From positions 6,729 through 70,728 of the forward strand of contig JAVBSC010000058.1 in the NCBI GenBank assembly GCA_031547305.1: a stretch of DNA of 64,000 nt, in the 5' to 3' direction. The stretch is from JAVBSC01 sp031547305. GTDB taxonomy: Bacteria; Desulfobacterota; Desulfovibrionia; Desulfovibrionales; Desulfovibrionaceae. The first letter of the stretch is position 1; the number at the start of each line of letters is the position of its first letter. This document shows, one piece after another, positions 19,701-28,361 of this stretch. Position numbers and translations under genes: made by a program. Below the pieces are notes generated by a model. The model made no database searches. It was not told the DNA's origin and saw only the letters and a program-made list of their open reading frames with translations.

Positions 19701-20012
19701 TTACCCAAGCAGAGTCAGTTGCTGCGGTCCATCCGGTTTTTGCGGCTTTTCCCTTCCCGCGTCAGCCTGGCGGGGTTCGCCCGCGACCTGCGCCGGTGTT
19801 TCCGGCGCGGACTCTTTACCGAATAATTCTCCGCCGCCCCGGCTGCTCCAGAAAATTTCAAGATCCGAGCGGGAAATACGGTACTCCCGGCCCAGGCGGG
19901 CCGCCCGCAACGCGCCTTCGCCGATAGCCCGGCGCAGAGTCTCTTTATGGCAGGACAATAATTCTGCCGCTTCCGCCAGAGTGAAAGTAGTCTTTTGCAT
20001 AGATGCGGTCAT
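19701..20012 (-). CDS. Helix-turn-helix (excisionase/MerR-type) DNA-binding protein
   Basis: The N-terminal half (TFTLAEAAELLSCHKETLRR through YRISRSDLEIFW) is a winged helix-turn-helix of the HTH_17/excisionase kind. The C-terminal 45 residues are Pro/Glu/Lys-rich and look disordered, ending QQLTLLG. I start it at ATG 20012; ATG 20036 and ATG 20000 are also possible, and none has a strong ribosome-binding site. Proteins like this act as small regulators or as recombination directionality factors, but no integrase is nearby, so a regulatory role is more likely. Its target is unknown. Confidence 0.65.
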   Translation of the reverse strand: MTASMQKTTFTLAEAAELLSCHKETLRRAIGEGALRAARLGREYRISRSDLEIFWSSRGGGELFGKESAPETPAQVAGEPRQADAGREKPQKPDGPQQLTLLG

Positions 20013-20247
20013 ATACCCTGCTAAAGCAATTGACATTTGAAACGCGCCACTCGTCGTTCACAGCGGGCAAAGCACAAAGCCCGTACCCCGCCTACTCCTC
20101 ATGGGCGCGGAGCCACGCTGCGCATGTCTCCGCTAGGGCATTTCAAGCGTGAACCCGCCCTAATCCACCGGTATTTGCCGGACTGCGCCGGATACCACGC
20201 AGTTCAATTTATTGTCAGCAGCAGCGACTACTACTCTACTTTTTTGA

Positions 20248-20277
20248 TTAATATCATCTCAAGTCAACTGGTGTCAA
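20248..20277 (-). promoter_or_regulatory. Candidate promoter for the helix-turn-helix gene
   Basis: On the minus strand TTGACA (complement of 20272-20277) and TATTAA (complement of 20248-20253) are 18 bases apart. The direct repeat GTCAACT occurs at 20263-20269 and 20273-20279. This is the only promoter-like signal in the gene-free stretch 20037-20380. The leader to the gene would be about 200 bases, which weakens the call. Confidence 0.3.
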
Positions 20278-20380
20278 CTTTAAACAATCATTTTCATCTG
20301 AATTTGCCAGTGGCATTATCCTGTTCAATGCGTACATTACACAGCCCGATAGCATAGGGGGGGGCGCCCGGGGTAAAGCC

Positions 20381-20778
20381 ATGCCAACACCGCGGCCTTT
20401 CCGGCTTACATTTTATTGACCGCCTTTACGCCCGGCCCGAACAACATCACGGCCATGACAAATGTCGGCCGGTGCGGCCTTAAGGGGGGACGCGCTTCTG
20501 CGCCGGGGTGCTGCTGGGTTTTCTGGTGGTAGTGAGTTTGCGCGCCGTCTTCAGCCTGCCCTTGTTCACCTGATACCCAAGGTAAAGCCGAGCATGCTTC
20601 ACGCCGGAGCGGGCTACATTTTATGGCTGGCCTGGGCCGTCCTGGCGGGCAAGCCCAAAAGAAAAAACGCCGCAAGTCCGGACAGCGCGGCTACCGGCAT
20701 GCCGCTCCAATTGATCAACTTCAAGGTGAATATCTACGGCCTGACCGCGCTCCCCACATTTACCCTGCCGCCGCAAAT
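20381..20778 (+). pseudogene. Degraded LysE-type amino acid exporter
   Basis: Plus-strand fragments of a LysE/RhtB-family exporter are readable in shifted frames. LLTAFTPGPNNITAMTNVG at about 20410-20470 is the family's N-terminal signature. LLGFLVVVSL follows near 20510-20540. Then IPKVKPSMLHAGAGYILWLAWAVLAGKPK appears at about 20575-20660 (split by substitutions), and LINFKVNIYGLTALPTF follows at 20715-20765. Frameshifts occur near 20490 and 20560. The C-terminal third is missing, cut off at the terminator of the next gene. An intact copy would be about 200 residues with six membrane helices. Confidence 0.7.
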
Positions 20779-20801
20779 AAAAAACCCGCCTTGACGGGCG
20801 G
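20779..20801 (-). terminator. Intrinsic terminator of the Sel1 gene
   Basis: On the minus strand CCGCC and GGCGG (complements of 20797-20801 and 20786-20790) form a short GC stem followed by a U-run (A residues at 20779-20784). It lies 20 bases after the Sel1 gene stop. Confidence 0.65.
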
Positions 20802-20822
20802 TGGAGAGTTTTGAAGGAAGCG

Positions 20823-21527
20823 TTACTTGACAGTGCCGAGCAGCTTCAAGGATCTCTGGGCCTGAGGGTGCCCCTGGGCAGCGGCTTTGTTCATCCAGTA
20901 GCGCGACTTTTCCAGATCTTTGGGCACGCCCGCGCCGTTAAGATACATACCGGCCAACTGCATCTGGGCGTCCGGGTGCCCCAGGCCGGCGGCCTTCTCA
21001 AACCAGGCCGCCGCCGCCGCCTCATCTTTGGGCACACCGTCCCCGGCCCTGAGCATGCGGCCCAGACCGTACATAGCGTCGCCCTGCCCCTGGACCGCGG
21101 CCTTAAGCCACCAGGCGTAAGCGGATTTCTGATCCGGCTTGCCCAGAGAGCCGCGATGGTACAATAGCCCGAGCTGGAATTGCGCCTCCGGGTGCCCGGC
21201 CTGACCGGCTTTCTGCCAGAAAGATTCCGCTGACTGAAAATCCGGCTTGGGCAGGCCGTCGCCCCTGACGGCCATCAGTCCCATGGCGAAAAGCGCGTCC
21301 CTGTTGCCCTGATCCGCCAAAGGTATGAGCACTCCCCTGGCTTTGCCATAATCCTTGCCCGTGTAGGCTTTGTTGGCTTCCAGCATCGGGTTGGCCGAAG
21401 CCGCCGGAGCGCTCTTTACAGCGCTTTTGGCGGGCGGCGGACTTTTTTTATCCGCGGCCTCGGCTGGAACCTGCGGCAGCAAAGCGCAAATCAACAAAAA
21501 AAGCAGGGCTGTTTTAAGCTCGTACAT
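20823..21527 (-). CDS. Exported Sel1-repeat protein
   Basis: This 234-residue protein has a cleavable signal peptide (ALLFLLICALLPQVPAEAA) and an Ala/Lys/Pro-rich linker. It then has about four to five Sel1-like helical repeats, seen as ALFAMGLMAVRGDGLPKPD, AQFQLGLLYHRGSLG, AMYGLGRMLRAGDGVPKDE and AQMQLAGMYLNGAGVPKD. Sel1 repeats are TPR-like scaffolds for protein binding, and exported ones often serve envelope assembly or stress responses. The start at 21527 is chosen because GAGG precedes it and the signal peptide begins there. The longer frame would overlap the MATE gene. It ends in a terminator. Confidence 0.8.
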   Translation of the reverse strand: MYELKTALLFLLICALLPQVPAEAADKKSPPPAKSAVKSAPAASANPMLEANKAYTGKDYGKARGVLIPLADQGNRDALFAMGLMAVRGDGLPKPDFQSAESFWQKAGQAGHPEAQFQLGLLYHRGSLGKPDQKSAYAWWLKAAVQGQGDAMYGLGRMLRAGDGVPKDEAAAAAWFEKAAGLGHPDAQMQLAGMYLNGAGVPKDLEKSRYWMNKAAAQGHPQAQRSLKLLGTVK

Positions 21528-21553
21528 CCGGGCCTCGCTGAGCGGGTAGCGGG

Positions 21554-22954
21554 TCACAGGGGCGGGGCAGTCTCCACCACCCTTATCCCGTGCCATTTTC
21601 TTTGCTTGTAACGCAGAAAAGCGCAGCCCGCCAGCACCACTATGTACACGGTCAGGACAATCCAGAAGCTGATCAGCCCTTCCATGCCCCAGGCCCTTAA
21701 AAGCAGGATCGGCAGGGCCAGAACGCCAATGCCGCAGCCAAGCATGATCAACATGACCGCCAGAGTGTCGCCCGCGCCCTTGAGCGCGCCAAAGTACACC
21801 AGGTTGAAGGAATCGGTAAGGGAATAGGCGGCCACAAAGCAGAGCAGCAGTATGCCGGCCTCGCGCACCGGCAAAAAATCCTCCGGCCGCATGTTGCCGG
21901 GAGCAAAAGCGTCCATGAGCGGTCCGGCAAAAAGCACGAAAATAGCGGCTACCGGCACAATATAGGCCAGGATCAGCCAGATGCTGTTGGCGGTGATCCG
22001 TTCAGCCTCCAGCGGCCGGCCGCGCCCCATGGCTTGTCCCACCAGGGCGGCCACGGCCATGTTTAAGCCAAGCATGGGCGTGAACACCAGGGAATTTATG
22101 GAAAACACGATGTTACTGGCCGCCATGGCCACAGACCCAAGGCCGCCCACCATGAAGACAAACCAGGAAAAAATGACCAGATCCAGAAACATGTTCAAGC
22201 CGCTGGGCAGGCCGTAGCGCAATAGGCGCAGGAACATGGCCGGATTGAACCGCCAGGAGCTGGATACGCAATAAAGTTCGTCGTTTTGCCGGGTAAAAAT
22301 ATGGACGACCAGAATGGCCGCCGCCACTGCCGATCCGAGAACCGTACTCAGCCCGGCTCCGACTATGCCCATTTCGGGAAATCCCCAGACCCCGAATATA
22401 AGAGCGTAATCCAGCGGAATATTGACCACCGCCGCGCTCAGACTGGCCAACATGACCACCCTGGTATGCCCCAGGCCGGAATAAAAGGCTCCCAGGGCGG
22501 CGCCCAGGAGCGGGAATACCCCGCCGGCGGAAAGAATGATGAAGTATGAGGACTCCAGTTCCTGAATATCCGGCTGATGCCCGGTCCAGGCAAAAAAGGC
22601 GTCCGCGAAAAGGCAGGAAAAAAGCATGATCGCTCCGCCCGCCAGCGCGCACCAGATGCCCTGCCACAAGGCGGGCCCCACATTTTCCAAAGCCCTGGAT
22701 CCGACATACTGGGCGATCAGAACGGAGGAATAGCCGCAAAACCCCATAAAGGCGACCTGCGGAGTGAATGAGGCCAGGGCGGCCGGCAAGGCCGCGCTTA
22801 TGGAGCTTAGCGAATAATGGCTGAGGAACAGGCGATCCGTAAACTGCATAATTGTGGAAGAAGCCATCCCCGCCACCAAAGGCAGTCCGACGCGCAGAAT
22901 GTACCGAAATCCCTGGGGGGCTTCCCAACGCTTTTTTAAATCCAACTTTGGCAT
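21554..22954 (-). CDS. MATE-family multidrug/Na+ antiporter
   Basis: This 466-residue inner-membrane protein has twelve predicted helices in two related halves, starting YILRVGLPLVAGMASSTIMQ FTDRLFLSHYS, the usual MATE opening. The second half begins at GLPSGLNMFLDLVIFSWFVF. MATE proteins export cationic drugs and metabolites using Na+ or H+ gradients. It is divergent from the plus-strand gene at 23161 across a 200-base AT-rich interval that likely holds both promoters. It is followed by the Sel1 gene, 27 bases away. Substrate unknown. Confidence 0.88.
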   Translation of the reverse strand: MPKLDLKKRWEAPQGFRYILRVGLPLVAGMASSTIMQFTDRLFLSHYSLSSISAALPAALASFTPQVAFMGFCGYSSVLIAQYVGSRALENVGPALWQGIWCALAGGAIMLFSCLFADAFFAWTGHQPDIQELESSYFIILSAGGVFPLLGAALGAFYSGLGHTRVVMLASLSAAVVNIPLDYALIFGVWGFPEMGIVGAGLSTVLGSAVAAAILVVHIFTRQNDELYCVSSSWRFNPAMFLRLLRYGLPSGLNMFLDLVIFSWFVFMVGGLGSVAMAASNIVFSINSLVFTPMLGLNMAVAALVGQAMGRGRPLEAERITANSIWLILAYIVPVAAIFVLFAGPLMDAFAPGNMRPEDFLPVREAGILLLCFVAAYSLTDSFNLVYFGALKGAGDTLAVMLIMLGCGIGVLALPILLLRAWGMEGLISFWIVLTVYIVVLAGCAFLRYKQRKWHGIRVVETAPPL

Positions 22955-23160
22955 CCGTTAAAAATAGGACAGAAAATTTTTTTTGTCAGCCCCTGCCCCA
23001 AAATAATTAATAGTGCTATATTCTGTTATTGTAACGGTATATTGCTTTCTTGAAAAAATATATAATACAATATAAAATTGTCCTTTGCCGCCGACAGCTA
23101 AAAAAACAGTACTCAACCACATTATCATACGAATGCGGTTCCGGCATTGCGAGCGAGTGA

Positions 23161-24123
23161 ATGAAAATATTGCTGAGTTGCGTCAATACGCTGGTATCCC
23201 TGGTGGGGTTCGATCTTGAGGCCGGGGCCGGATTCTGGTTCGCCCCGGCGGATCGCCTGCGGGCTTGCGGGGCCTGCGTGTCGGATAACGCACTCTTCAT
23301 CGCCACGGACAACACCCTGACCAGAATAAGCGACGCCGGCGCGGTAACCCGCCTGAACCTGCCGGGACCGCACGCCAACCTGGCGCACAGCGTGCATGCT
23401 TTTCCCGGCCTGGGCATAGGCGTGGCCGATACCGGCAATTCCCGCCTTTTGCTTTACGGTTTTGATCTGGCCGGACACATGGCTTTTGAACCATTGGAAG
23501 GCTGGCCCGCCCCGCCGGAAGACGCCCTGCACCTTAACGACGCCATATGGACTCCGCGCGGCATCGTGGCCTCCTGCTTTAACTACCGTCCCTGGCGCGC
23601 GGTGGAGATCCCCGGCCGTCCCTGGCGCGACAAAGGCTACGGGCTGATCCTGTCCCTGGAAAAACACCAGGGCCGGAACGTTGGCAAAATTCTGGCCTGC
23701 GGGCTTTCCTGCCCGCATACCCTGCTCTGGCTCCAGGACAGGCTCTGGTGCTGTTCTTCCGCCACCGGCGAATTGATCCGGCTGGCCTTTACCCCGGAAG
23801 GCCTTTTGCGCGAGGAAGAACGCATCTTCATCACCAGCGACTATTTTTTACGCGGCGCCCTGCCGCTTGAAGACGGCGGCATGCTTCTGGGGGGCAGTTC
23901 CCTGCGTCGCGAAAACAACAAAGGCATGGCCGTCCTGCGCCTTATGCCGGACCGCTCAATCCGCGAATACCCAGTGGCCCCGGCCGGCGAAATTTACGAC
24001 ATCCTCCCCTGGCAAAGCCGGCTCATGCGCCCCGCATGCGCGGCAATCTCAGCCCTGCCCCCCACGCTGGGCGAGGAGGGCAACGAATACCCGGCCCCAT
24101 GTCTTCTTCCGGATGGATATTGA
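23161..24123 (+). CDS. Beta-propeller-like hypothetical protein
   Basis: This 320-residue soluble protein has repeated beta-strand blocks with NHL/WD-like turns, for example NALFIATDNTLTRISDAGAV, GIGVADTGNSRLLLYGFD, NDAIWTPRGIVASCFNYRPW and LLWLQDRLWCCSSATGELIR. It resembles DUF4915-type propellers, some of which sit in glycan or TPR-linked clusters. There is no signal peptide. It leads a plus-strand group with a small lipoprotein and a polysaccharide-export protein, which suggests, but does not prove, a role in surface polysaccharide. The start codon has only a weak ribosome-binding site. Confidence 0.6.
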   Translation: MKILLSCVNTLVSLVGFDLEAGAGFWFAPADRLRACGACVSDNALFIATDNTLTRISDAGAVTRLNLPGPHANLAHSVHAFPGLGIGVADTGNSRLLLYGFDLAGHMAFEPLEGWPAPPEDALHLNDAIWTPRGIVASCFNYRPWRAVEIPGRPWRDKGYGLILSLEKHQGRNVGKILACGLSCPHTLLWLQDRLWCCSSATGELIRLAFTPEGLLREEERIFITSDYFLRGALPLEDGGMLLGGSSLRRENNKGMAVLRLMPDRSIREYPVAPAGEIYDILPWQSRLMRPACAAISALPPTLGEEGNEYPAPCLLPDGY

Positions 24124-24212
24124 TTTTTCGCGACTTGCGCGGACGCTCAAAACGCAGTATTTTCCGGACGTAATTCGCTTATCTGAAGCGTAAAACGCTC
24201 TTAGGAGTCATC

Positions 24213-24614
24213 ATGCGAAGCTTTTACGGGCGTCTTTTTCTGCCCGGCCTGCTGCCGGTTCTTCTGGCCCTTTCCGGCTGTCTGTTCGCCAGTCAGCCTC
24301 GGCCGGAGGAACCCCAGCCGCGCGGACTTTCGCCGGTGGAGAGGTTCATGGTCGTCCGCACGCCTGGCGGCCCGGATTCCACAGGCGTGGTGAGCGATCC
24401 GGAATTCGGTGAAAATCTGCGGATCGTGCTGGAGCAGGAATTTTTATCCGCCTCGGGCGAAACCTGCCGCCGCGCCTCCTTGCTCTCCCAGAACGGCGAA
24501 TCCGAAGTGGTGATCATGTGCCGCGATAAAACCGGCGAATGGCGCCTAGCCCCGCGCCTTTGGGGACAAGGCCTGCCTCCGGCGCGAAAACACCCGGACG
24601 GCCAGACGGAATGA
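24213..24614 (+). CDS. Small lipoprotein next to a polysaccharide exporter
   Basis: This is a 133-residue protein with a lipoprotein signal and lipobox LSGC (lipidated C23). It is followed by a Pro/Glu-rich linker and a small domain containing VVSDPEFGENLRIVLEQEF, TCRRASLLSQNGESEVVIMC and GEWRLAPRLWG. AGGAG precedes ATG 24213. The two cysteines in the domain could form a disulfide. It lies 43 bases before the Wza-like gene, whose product lacks a lipobox. The lipoprotein may therefore supply the outer-membrane anchor or partner. This is inference from position. Confidence 0.65.
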   Translation: MRSFYGRLFLPGLLPVLLALSGCLFASQPRPEEPQPRGLSPVERFMVVRTPGGPDSTGVVSDPEFGENLRIVLEQEFLSASGETCRRASLLSQNGESEVVIMCRDKTGEWRLAPRLWGQGLPPARKHPDGQTE

Positions 24615-24657
24615 GCCGACGCCTCAAAGTCAACGTTACAGCCTTTCTTAATTCACT

Positions 24658-26250
24658 ATGATCAAAAACAATCGCTTTTGCTTTATCCTGGCCTGCATTC
24701 TGGCCGTCACTCCGCTCGCTCAGCCTTTTTCCGCCCTGGCCGCCGACAGGGACGCCCCGGCCGCGTCCGCATTAAAAACGGACCCCGCCCCCTTTGGGGC
24801 CAACCTGTTCCAGGGCAACTTCGCCCAATCCGGCACGGAAGCCAGGGAGATATCCTCCGGCGACAAAATCCTGCTGCGCCTCTGGGGCGGGCTCACTTTT
24901 GACGATACTCTGACCGTGGACGAGCAGGGACTCATCACTCTGCCGGGCATAGGCTCCATGCCCCTGGCCGGCCTGCAGGAAGCCCAGTTGGGGGACGCCC
25001 TGCGCAGCAAGCTTGACGCCGCCGGCCAGAGCGACACGCGGATTTACTGCCGCCTGCTCAACGCGCAGCCCGTCTCCGTGGTCGTTACCGGTCCGGTAAT
25101 GAAACCCGGCCGCTACTCCGGCGGCGCCTCGGATTCGGTGCTGGCTTTTTTGGACCGGGCCGGCGGAATAGATCCAAAGCGCGGCAGCTACCGTAATATC
25201 CTTTTGTTGCGCGACGGCGCGCAACTGGCCTCTCTGGATCTCTACCCGTTCATCATCAGGGGCGATCTGCCGGCTGTGCGCCTGCGAAACAACGACACCA
25301 TAGTGGTGCGCGAAAAAGGCGTGTCCGTCAGCGCCACGGGCGAAATCCGCAACTCGGCGCGCTTTGAGCTGCGCCAGGGCGCCAACCTGGGCGACACCCT
25401 GATCGGCCTGGCCGAGCCTTTGCCGGCGGCATCGCACGTGAGCATAAGCGGCGTGCGCGGAGGCGCGCCTTACAATCAGTATCTGCCCATGCGCGACTTC
25501 CGGGTGACCACGCTGGCGGACGGAGACAAGGTGCGCTTTTTAGCCGACACGCCTGGCGACACCATCATGGTGGAAGTCTCCGGGGCCATCCGGGGCGCTT
25601 CACACTTCCCCCTGCGCAACGGGGCGCGCCTGCGCGATCTTTTGCTCTATATCGCTGTGGATCCGGCCAGGGCCAACCTGGAAGGCCTGTACATAAAACG
25701 CAAAAGCGTGGCCGCGCGCCAGAAAAAGGCCATTGACGACTCGCTGCGCCGTCTGGAGCAAAGCACTATGACCGCCACCTCGTCCAGTCCGGACGAGGCG
25801 CAAATCCGTACGCACGAGGCCGAAATGATCGCCAAGTTCGCGGAGCGGGCCAGGGCGGTGGACCCGGAGGGCATAGTTGTAGTTGGAGATGGCGGAAAAG
25901 TGGCGGATATAGCCTTGGAAGACGGCGACATTGTAGTGGTGCCGGAAAAAAGCGATGTGGTCATGGTCAGCGGCGAGGTGGTCATGCCGCAGGCCCTGGT
26001 CTGGAGCAAAAAGAAAAGCCCGCGGGACTATGTAAACGGCGCGGGCGGCTTCACCACCAGGGCGGACACCGGCAATATCCTGCTTATCCGCCCCAACGGG
26101 GAAATAGACCTGGACAGCCAGCCGGTGCGCCCCGGCGATCAGGTCATCGTGTTGCCGCGCTTTGACTCCAAAAACATGCAGACCGTCAAGGATATCTCGC
26201 AGATCGTCTACCAGATTGCCGTGGCCGCCCGGCTGGTCATACCGTTTTAG
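24658..26250 (+). CDS. Polysaccharide export protein with SLBB domains (Wza-like)
   Basis: This 530-residue periplasmic or outer-membrane protein begins with a signal peptide ending SALA. A Poly_export domain follows (about residues 65-150, with ISSGDKILLRLWGG and VDEQGLITLPGIG), then several SLBB beta-grasp repeats (VVVTGPVMKPGRY, VSATGEIRNSARFELRQGAN, VEVSGAIRGASHFPLRNGAR, VMVSGEVVMPQALVW). Such proteins form the periplasmic channel for capsule or exopolysaccharide. It lacks the usual lipobox and C-terminal outer-membrane helix. It probably works with the lipoprotein upstream. No Wzc- or glycosyltransferase genes are adjacent, so the polymer is unknown. Confidence 0.85.
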   Translation: MIKNNRFCFILACILAVTPLAQPFSALAADRDAPAASALKTDPAPFGANLFQGNFAQSGTEAREISSGDKILLRLWGGLTFDDTLTVDEQGLITLPGIGSMPLAGLQEAQLGDALRSKLDAAGQSDTRIYCRLLNAQPVSVVVTGPVMKPGRYSGGASDSVLAFLDRAGGIDPKRGSYRNILLLRDGAQLASLDLYPFIIRGDLPAVRLRNNDTIVVREKGVSVSATGEIRNSARFELRQGANLGDTLIGLAEPLPAASHVSISGVRGGAPYNQYLPMRDFRVTTLADGDKVRFLADTPGDTIMVEVSGAIRGASHFPLRNGARLRDLLLYIAVDPARANLEGLYIKRKSVAARQKKAIDDSLRRLEQSTMTATSSSPDEAQIRTHEAEMIAKFAERARAVDPEGIVVVGDGGKVADIALEDGDIVVVPEKSDVVMVSGEVVMPQALVWSKKKSPRDYVNGAGGFTTRADTGNILLIRPNGEIDLDSQPVRPGDQVIVLPRFDSKNMQTVKDISQIVYQIAVAARLVIPF

Positions 26251-26282
26251 AGCGGATCAACTTTGAGAATGTTTATCCGCTC
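26250..26282. other. Inverted repeat between convergent genes
   Basis: GAGCGGAT (26250-26257) and ATCCGCTC (26275-26282) are perfect inverted copies around a 17-base loop. They start at the last base of the export gene. No U-run follows on either strand. It may be a weak or Rho-linked 3' structure; the call is structural only. Confidence 0.4.
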
Positions 26283-26367
26283 CGACGGCGGGCAACGCGT
26301 CCCCCCCCTGGCCGCGCGTATTCCCGTGGGGCGGATTCATTTTAAGGAAAGTTTATCTGTTCCGGGT

Positions 26368-27834
26368 TCACCTTCTGTGTAGCGGGCGGCCCGCCTCATT
26401 CGTCAGATTATAAGCGCAAAAGGGCATGATCCGGTCGCCTTCCTTGTACACGTGCACGCAACAGCTTTGCAGCCTTTGCAAATCCACGGTCCAGGCGTCC
26501 TGGAAGGCCATGCCGGTAAGGCTGAAACTGGGCAGGCGAGGACGCTGAAGGAAAGCCTCAAAGGAATCCGGGCCGGACGGCGAACAACAACCGAACCGGT
26601 TGGGCAAGGGTTGATCGGGGCCTTGCGAAGGGGCAAGTGTACGCGGCTGGGGCGCAAGGGGCTTTTCCGGAGCGCCCGTGGATTTCTCCGCGCCCCAGTT
26701 GCTGCGCACGCTGCGCATGGCCTGCTCGATGTTTTCCCGCGCGGCGCGCGAATCCAAAGGCAGAACAGAAGCGGGAAGGCCGCCGGAAGAGTCGTCCATT
26801 TCCGGGCCGGGGCAGCAGCTTGTCCGCGCGGCCTGGGGAATTAAGGCGCCTTCCGGGCTCAGGCGGTAACGGCTGTGAAAGGAGCAGCGCTCGTGCTCGC
26901 AGCCAGGCGGGGAAAAATGCCCGACTTCGACCAACCCGTTGCTTTGCTCCGCCAGGCCGCGCAAAAGTTCCGGAATAGTAATGCGGGCCGCGGTGCCGGC
27001 AAAAGCGTTGCGCCCCATGACGCTCATGGGCTGAAAATGGATGCCGCGCACATTGGGCGCATGTTGCAGAGCCAGGCGCAGCAGGTTACCCAGGTCACGG
27101 TCGTTCACGCCCCTGGCCACGGTGGGCACCAGAACAACGGGCAGACCAGCCCGGGCGCAGTTTGCCAATGCGGCCAACTTTTGCTCCAGCAGGGGACGGC
27201 CGCGCAGTTGCCGGTAAATCTCGTCCGTGGCGCCGTCAAATTGCAGGAACACCCAGGTCAGCCCGGCCTCACGCAGTTCATGGGCAAACTCCGCTTTCCG
27301 GGCCAGCTCCAGGCCGTTGCTGTTCAGTTGCACGGCTTCAAACAGCGTTTTGGCCTGCCGGACCAGGGCGGGCAAATCCGGGTATAGGGTGGGCTCGCCC
27401 CCGGAAATTTGCAGGATCACGTCCCCGGCCTGCTCACGAATCCACTTCAGGCGGCGGACCAGCTCGGCCAGCGGGGTGAACGGCGCGGCGTTTTTGCCGG
27501 AAGAAGCGAAGCAGACCGGGCAATTCAGGTTGCAGTTGCCGGTTATTTCCAAAAGCACGGTGCAAGCGAACTGCTTGTGTTCCGGACAGATGCCGCAGTC
27601 ATTCGGGCAACCCAGCTCGCTCGCGGTCTGGCGCTTTGGGCTGGCGGCCCGGCGCTCCGGCCGCCGCCAGGCCTCCAGGCCGGGCGCCCCCTGCCAGATT
27701 GGCGCGCTGATCGGACCGTGCTCCGGGCAGACACGTTCCAGAAAAACGGTATCGCCACGCCGAACCAGTGCGGCCGGCAAAGCGCGCAGGCAATAAGGGC
27801 AAAGGCTGCTAGTGTGCTGTGAAACTCCATGCAT
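26368..27834 (-). CDS. trsS: Radical SAM protein of the TrsS type, related to tetraether lipid synthases
   Basis: This 488-residue enzyme has an N-terminal zinc-ribbon-like part (C12, C15, C36-P-E-H39) and a CPNDCGICPEHKQFAC block (C76, C80, C83, C91). The radical SAM core follows, with the cluster motif CNLNCPVC (C101, C105, C108) and ISGGEPTLYPDLP. The C-terminal region holds many extra cysteines and ends with CCVHVYKEGDRIMPFCAYNL. The layout matches archaeal MJ0619/Tes-type proteins and the bacterial family annotated as radical SAM (seleno)protein TrsS. Here the potential selenocysteine sites are cysteines. It is the last gene of a minus-strand run starting at mop. The substrate is unknown; the several clusters suggest sulfur or carbon-carbon bond chemistry. 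Confidence 0.75.
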   Translation of the reverse strand: MHGVSQHTSSLCPYCLRALPAALVRRGDTVFLERVCPEHGPISAPIWQGAPGLEAWRRPERRAASPKRQTASELGCPNDCGICPEHKQFACTVLLEITGNCNLNCPVCFASSGKNAAPFTPLAELVRRLKWIREQAGDVILQISGGEPTLYPDLPALVRQAKTLFEAVQLNSNGLELARKAEFAHELREAGLTWVFLQFDGATDEIYRQLRGRPLLEQKLAALANCARAGLPVVLVPTVARGVNDRDLGNLLRLALQHAPNVRGIHFQPMSVMGRNAFAGTAARITIPELLRGLAEQSNGLVEVGHFSPPGCEHERCSFHSRYRLSPEGALIPQAARTSCCPGPEMDDSSGGLPASVLPLDSRAARENIEQAMRSVRSNWGAEKSTGAPEKPLAPQPRTLAPSQGPDQPLPNRFGCCSPSGPDSFEAFLQRPRLPSFSLTGMAFQDAWTVDLQRLQSCCVHVYKEGDRIMPFCAYNLTNEAGRPLHRR

Positions 27835-27878
27835 AAAATAAAAAATCCTTACTGAAGTTTGCCACCCCAGGCAACCAA

Positions 27879-28361
27879 TTACTCCAACTCCCGCCCCTCA
27901 GTCGGATCAAAGCCGTTATCCTGGAGCAGTTCCAGGCATTTCTCCCAGACTTTGGCCACCAGGTTGCCGCAATGAGTTCGGTTCATGCGGCGTTTGCCGC
28001 CCGCGTCCGGCGCGGAGCCGCGGTTCCCGGCGCTATCCAGGATGGCGTCGCAGGTAATGCCTTTACCCTGGCAGAGCGCGTTCGCAAACCAATCGGTAAG
28101 CTCACTGATCAGCAGCTCTCCCCTGGGGTCCGGGTTTTCAAAATCCAGACCTTTGCCGGTGTACAGAGAGAGCATGCAGATGCCTCCGGCCAGAGCCCCG
28201 CACAATTCGCCGCAGCCAGCGCCCTGGGCCAGGCCGCCCATGGCGCGCGTCAGATCCGGGTTTTCCCGCCCCATAAGGCGCAGTGCGCCGGTAACAAGCA
28301 TCTGGGCGCAGGAATAGCCTCTGGAACCCAATTCCAAAACCAGCATTTGCGCATCCGTCAT
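27879..28361 (-). CDS. C_GCAxxG_C_C-type redox protein (DVU_1555-like)
   Basis: This 160-residue soluble protein shows the family pattern of spaced cysteines, with YSCAQ (C18), GAGCGELCGALAGGIC (C50, C54, C62) and later LCQGKGITCDAIL. C_GCAxxG_C_C proteins may bind an iron-sulfur cluster or act as thiol redox partners; a firm function is not known. The ATG at 28361 overlaps the methyltransferase stop as ATGA, so the two are translationally coupled. This supports the shorter start over the longer open frame. It is followed 44 bases later by the radical SAM gene. The C-terminus is charged (GFDPTEGRELE). Confidence 0.8.
   Translation of the reverse strand: MTDAQMLVLELGSRGYSCAQMLVTGALRLMGRENPDLTRAMGGLAQGAGCGELCGALAGGICMLSLYTGKGLDFENPDPRGELLISELTDWFANALCQGKGITCDAILDSAGNRGSAPDAGGKRRMNRTHCGNLVAKVWEKCLELLQDNGFDPTEGRELE

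Noticed and set aside
26368..27834. Selenocysteine codon in the TrsS radical SAM protein
   Set aside because: The frame is uninterrupted and the relevant positions are cysteine codons, so no UGA recoding is needed here.
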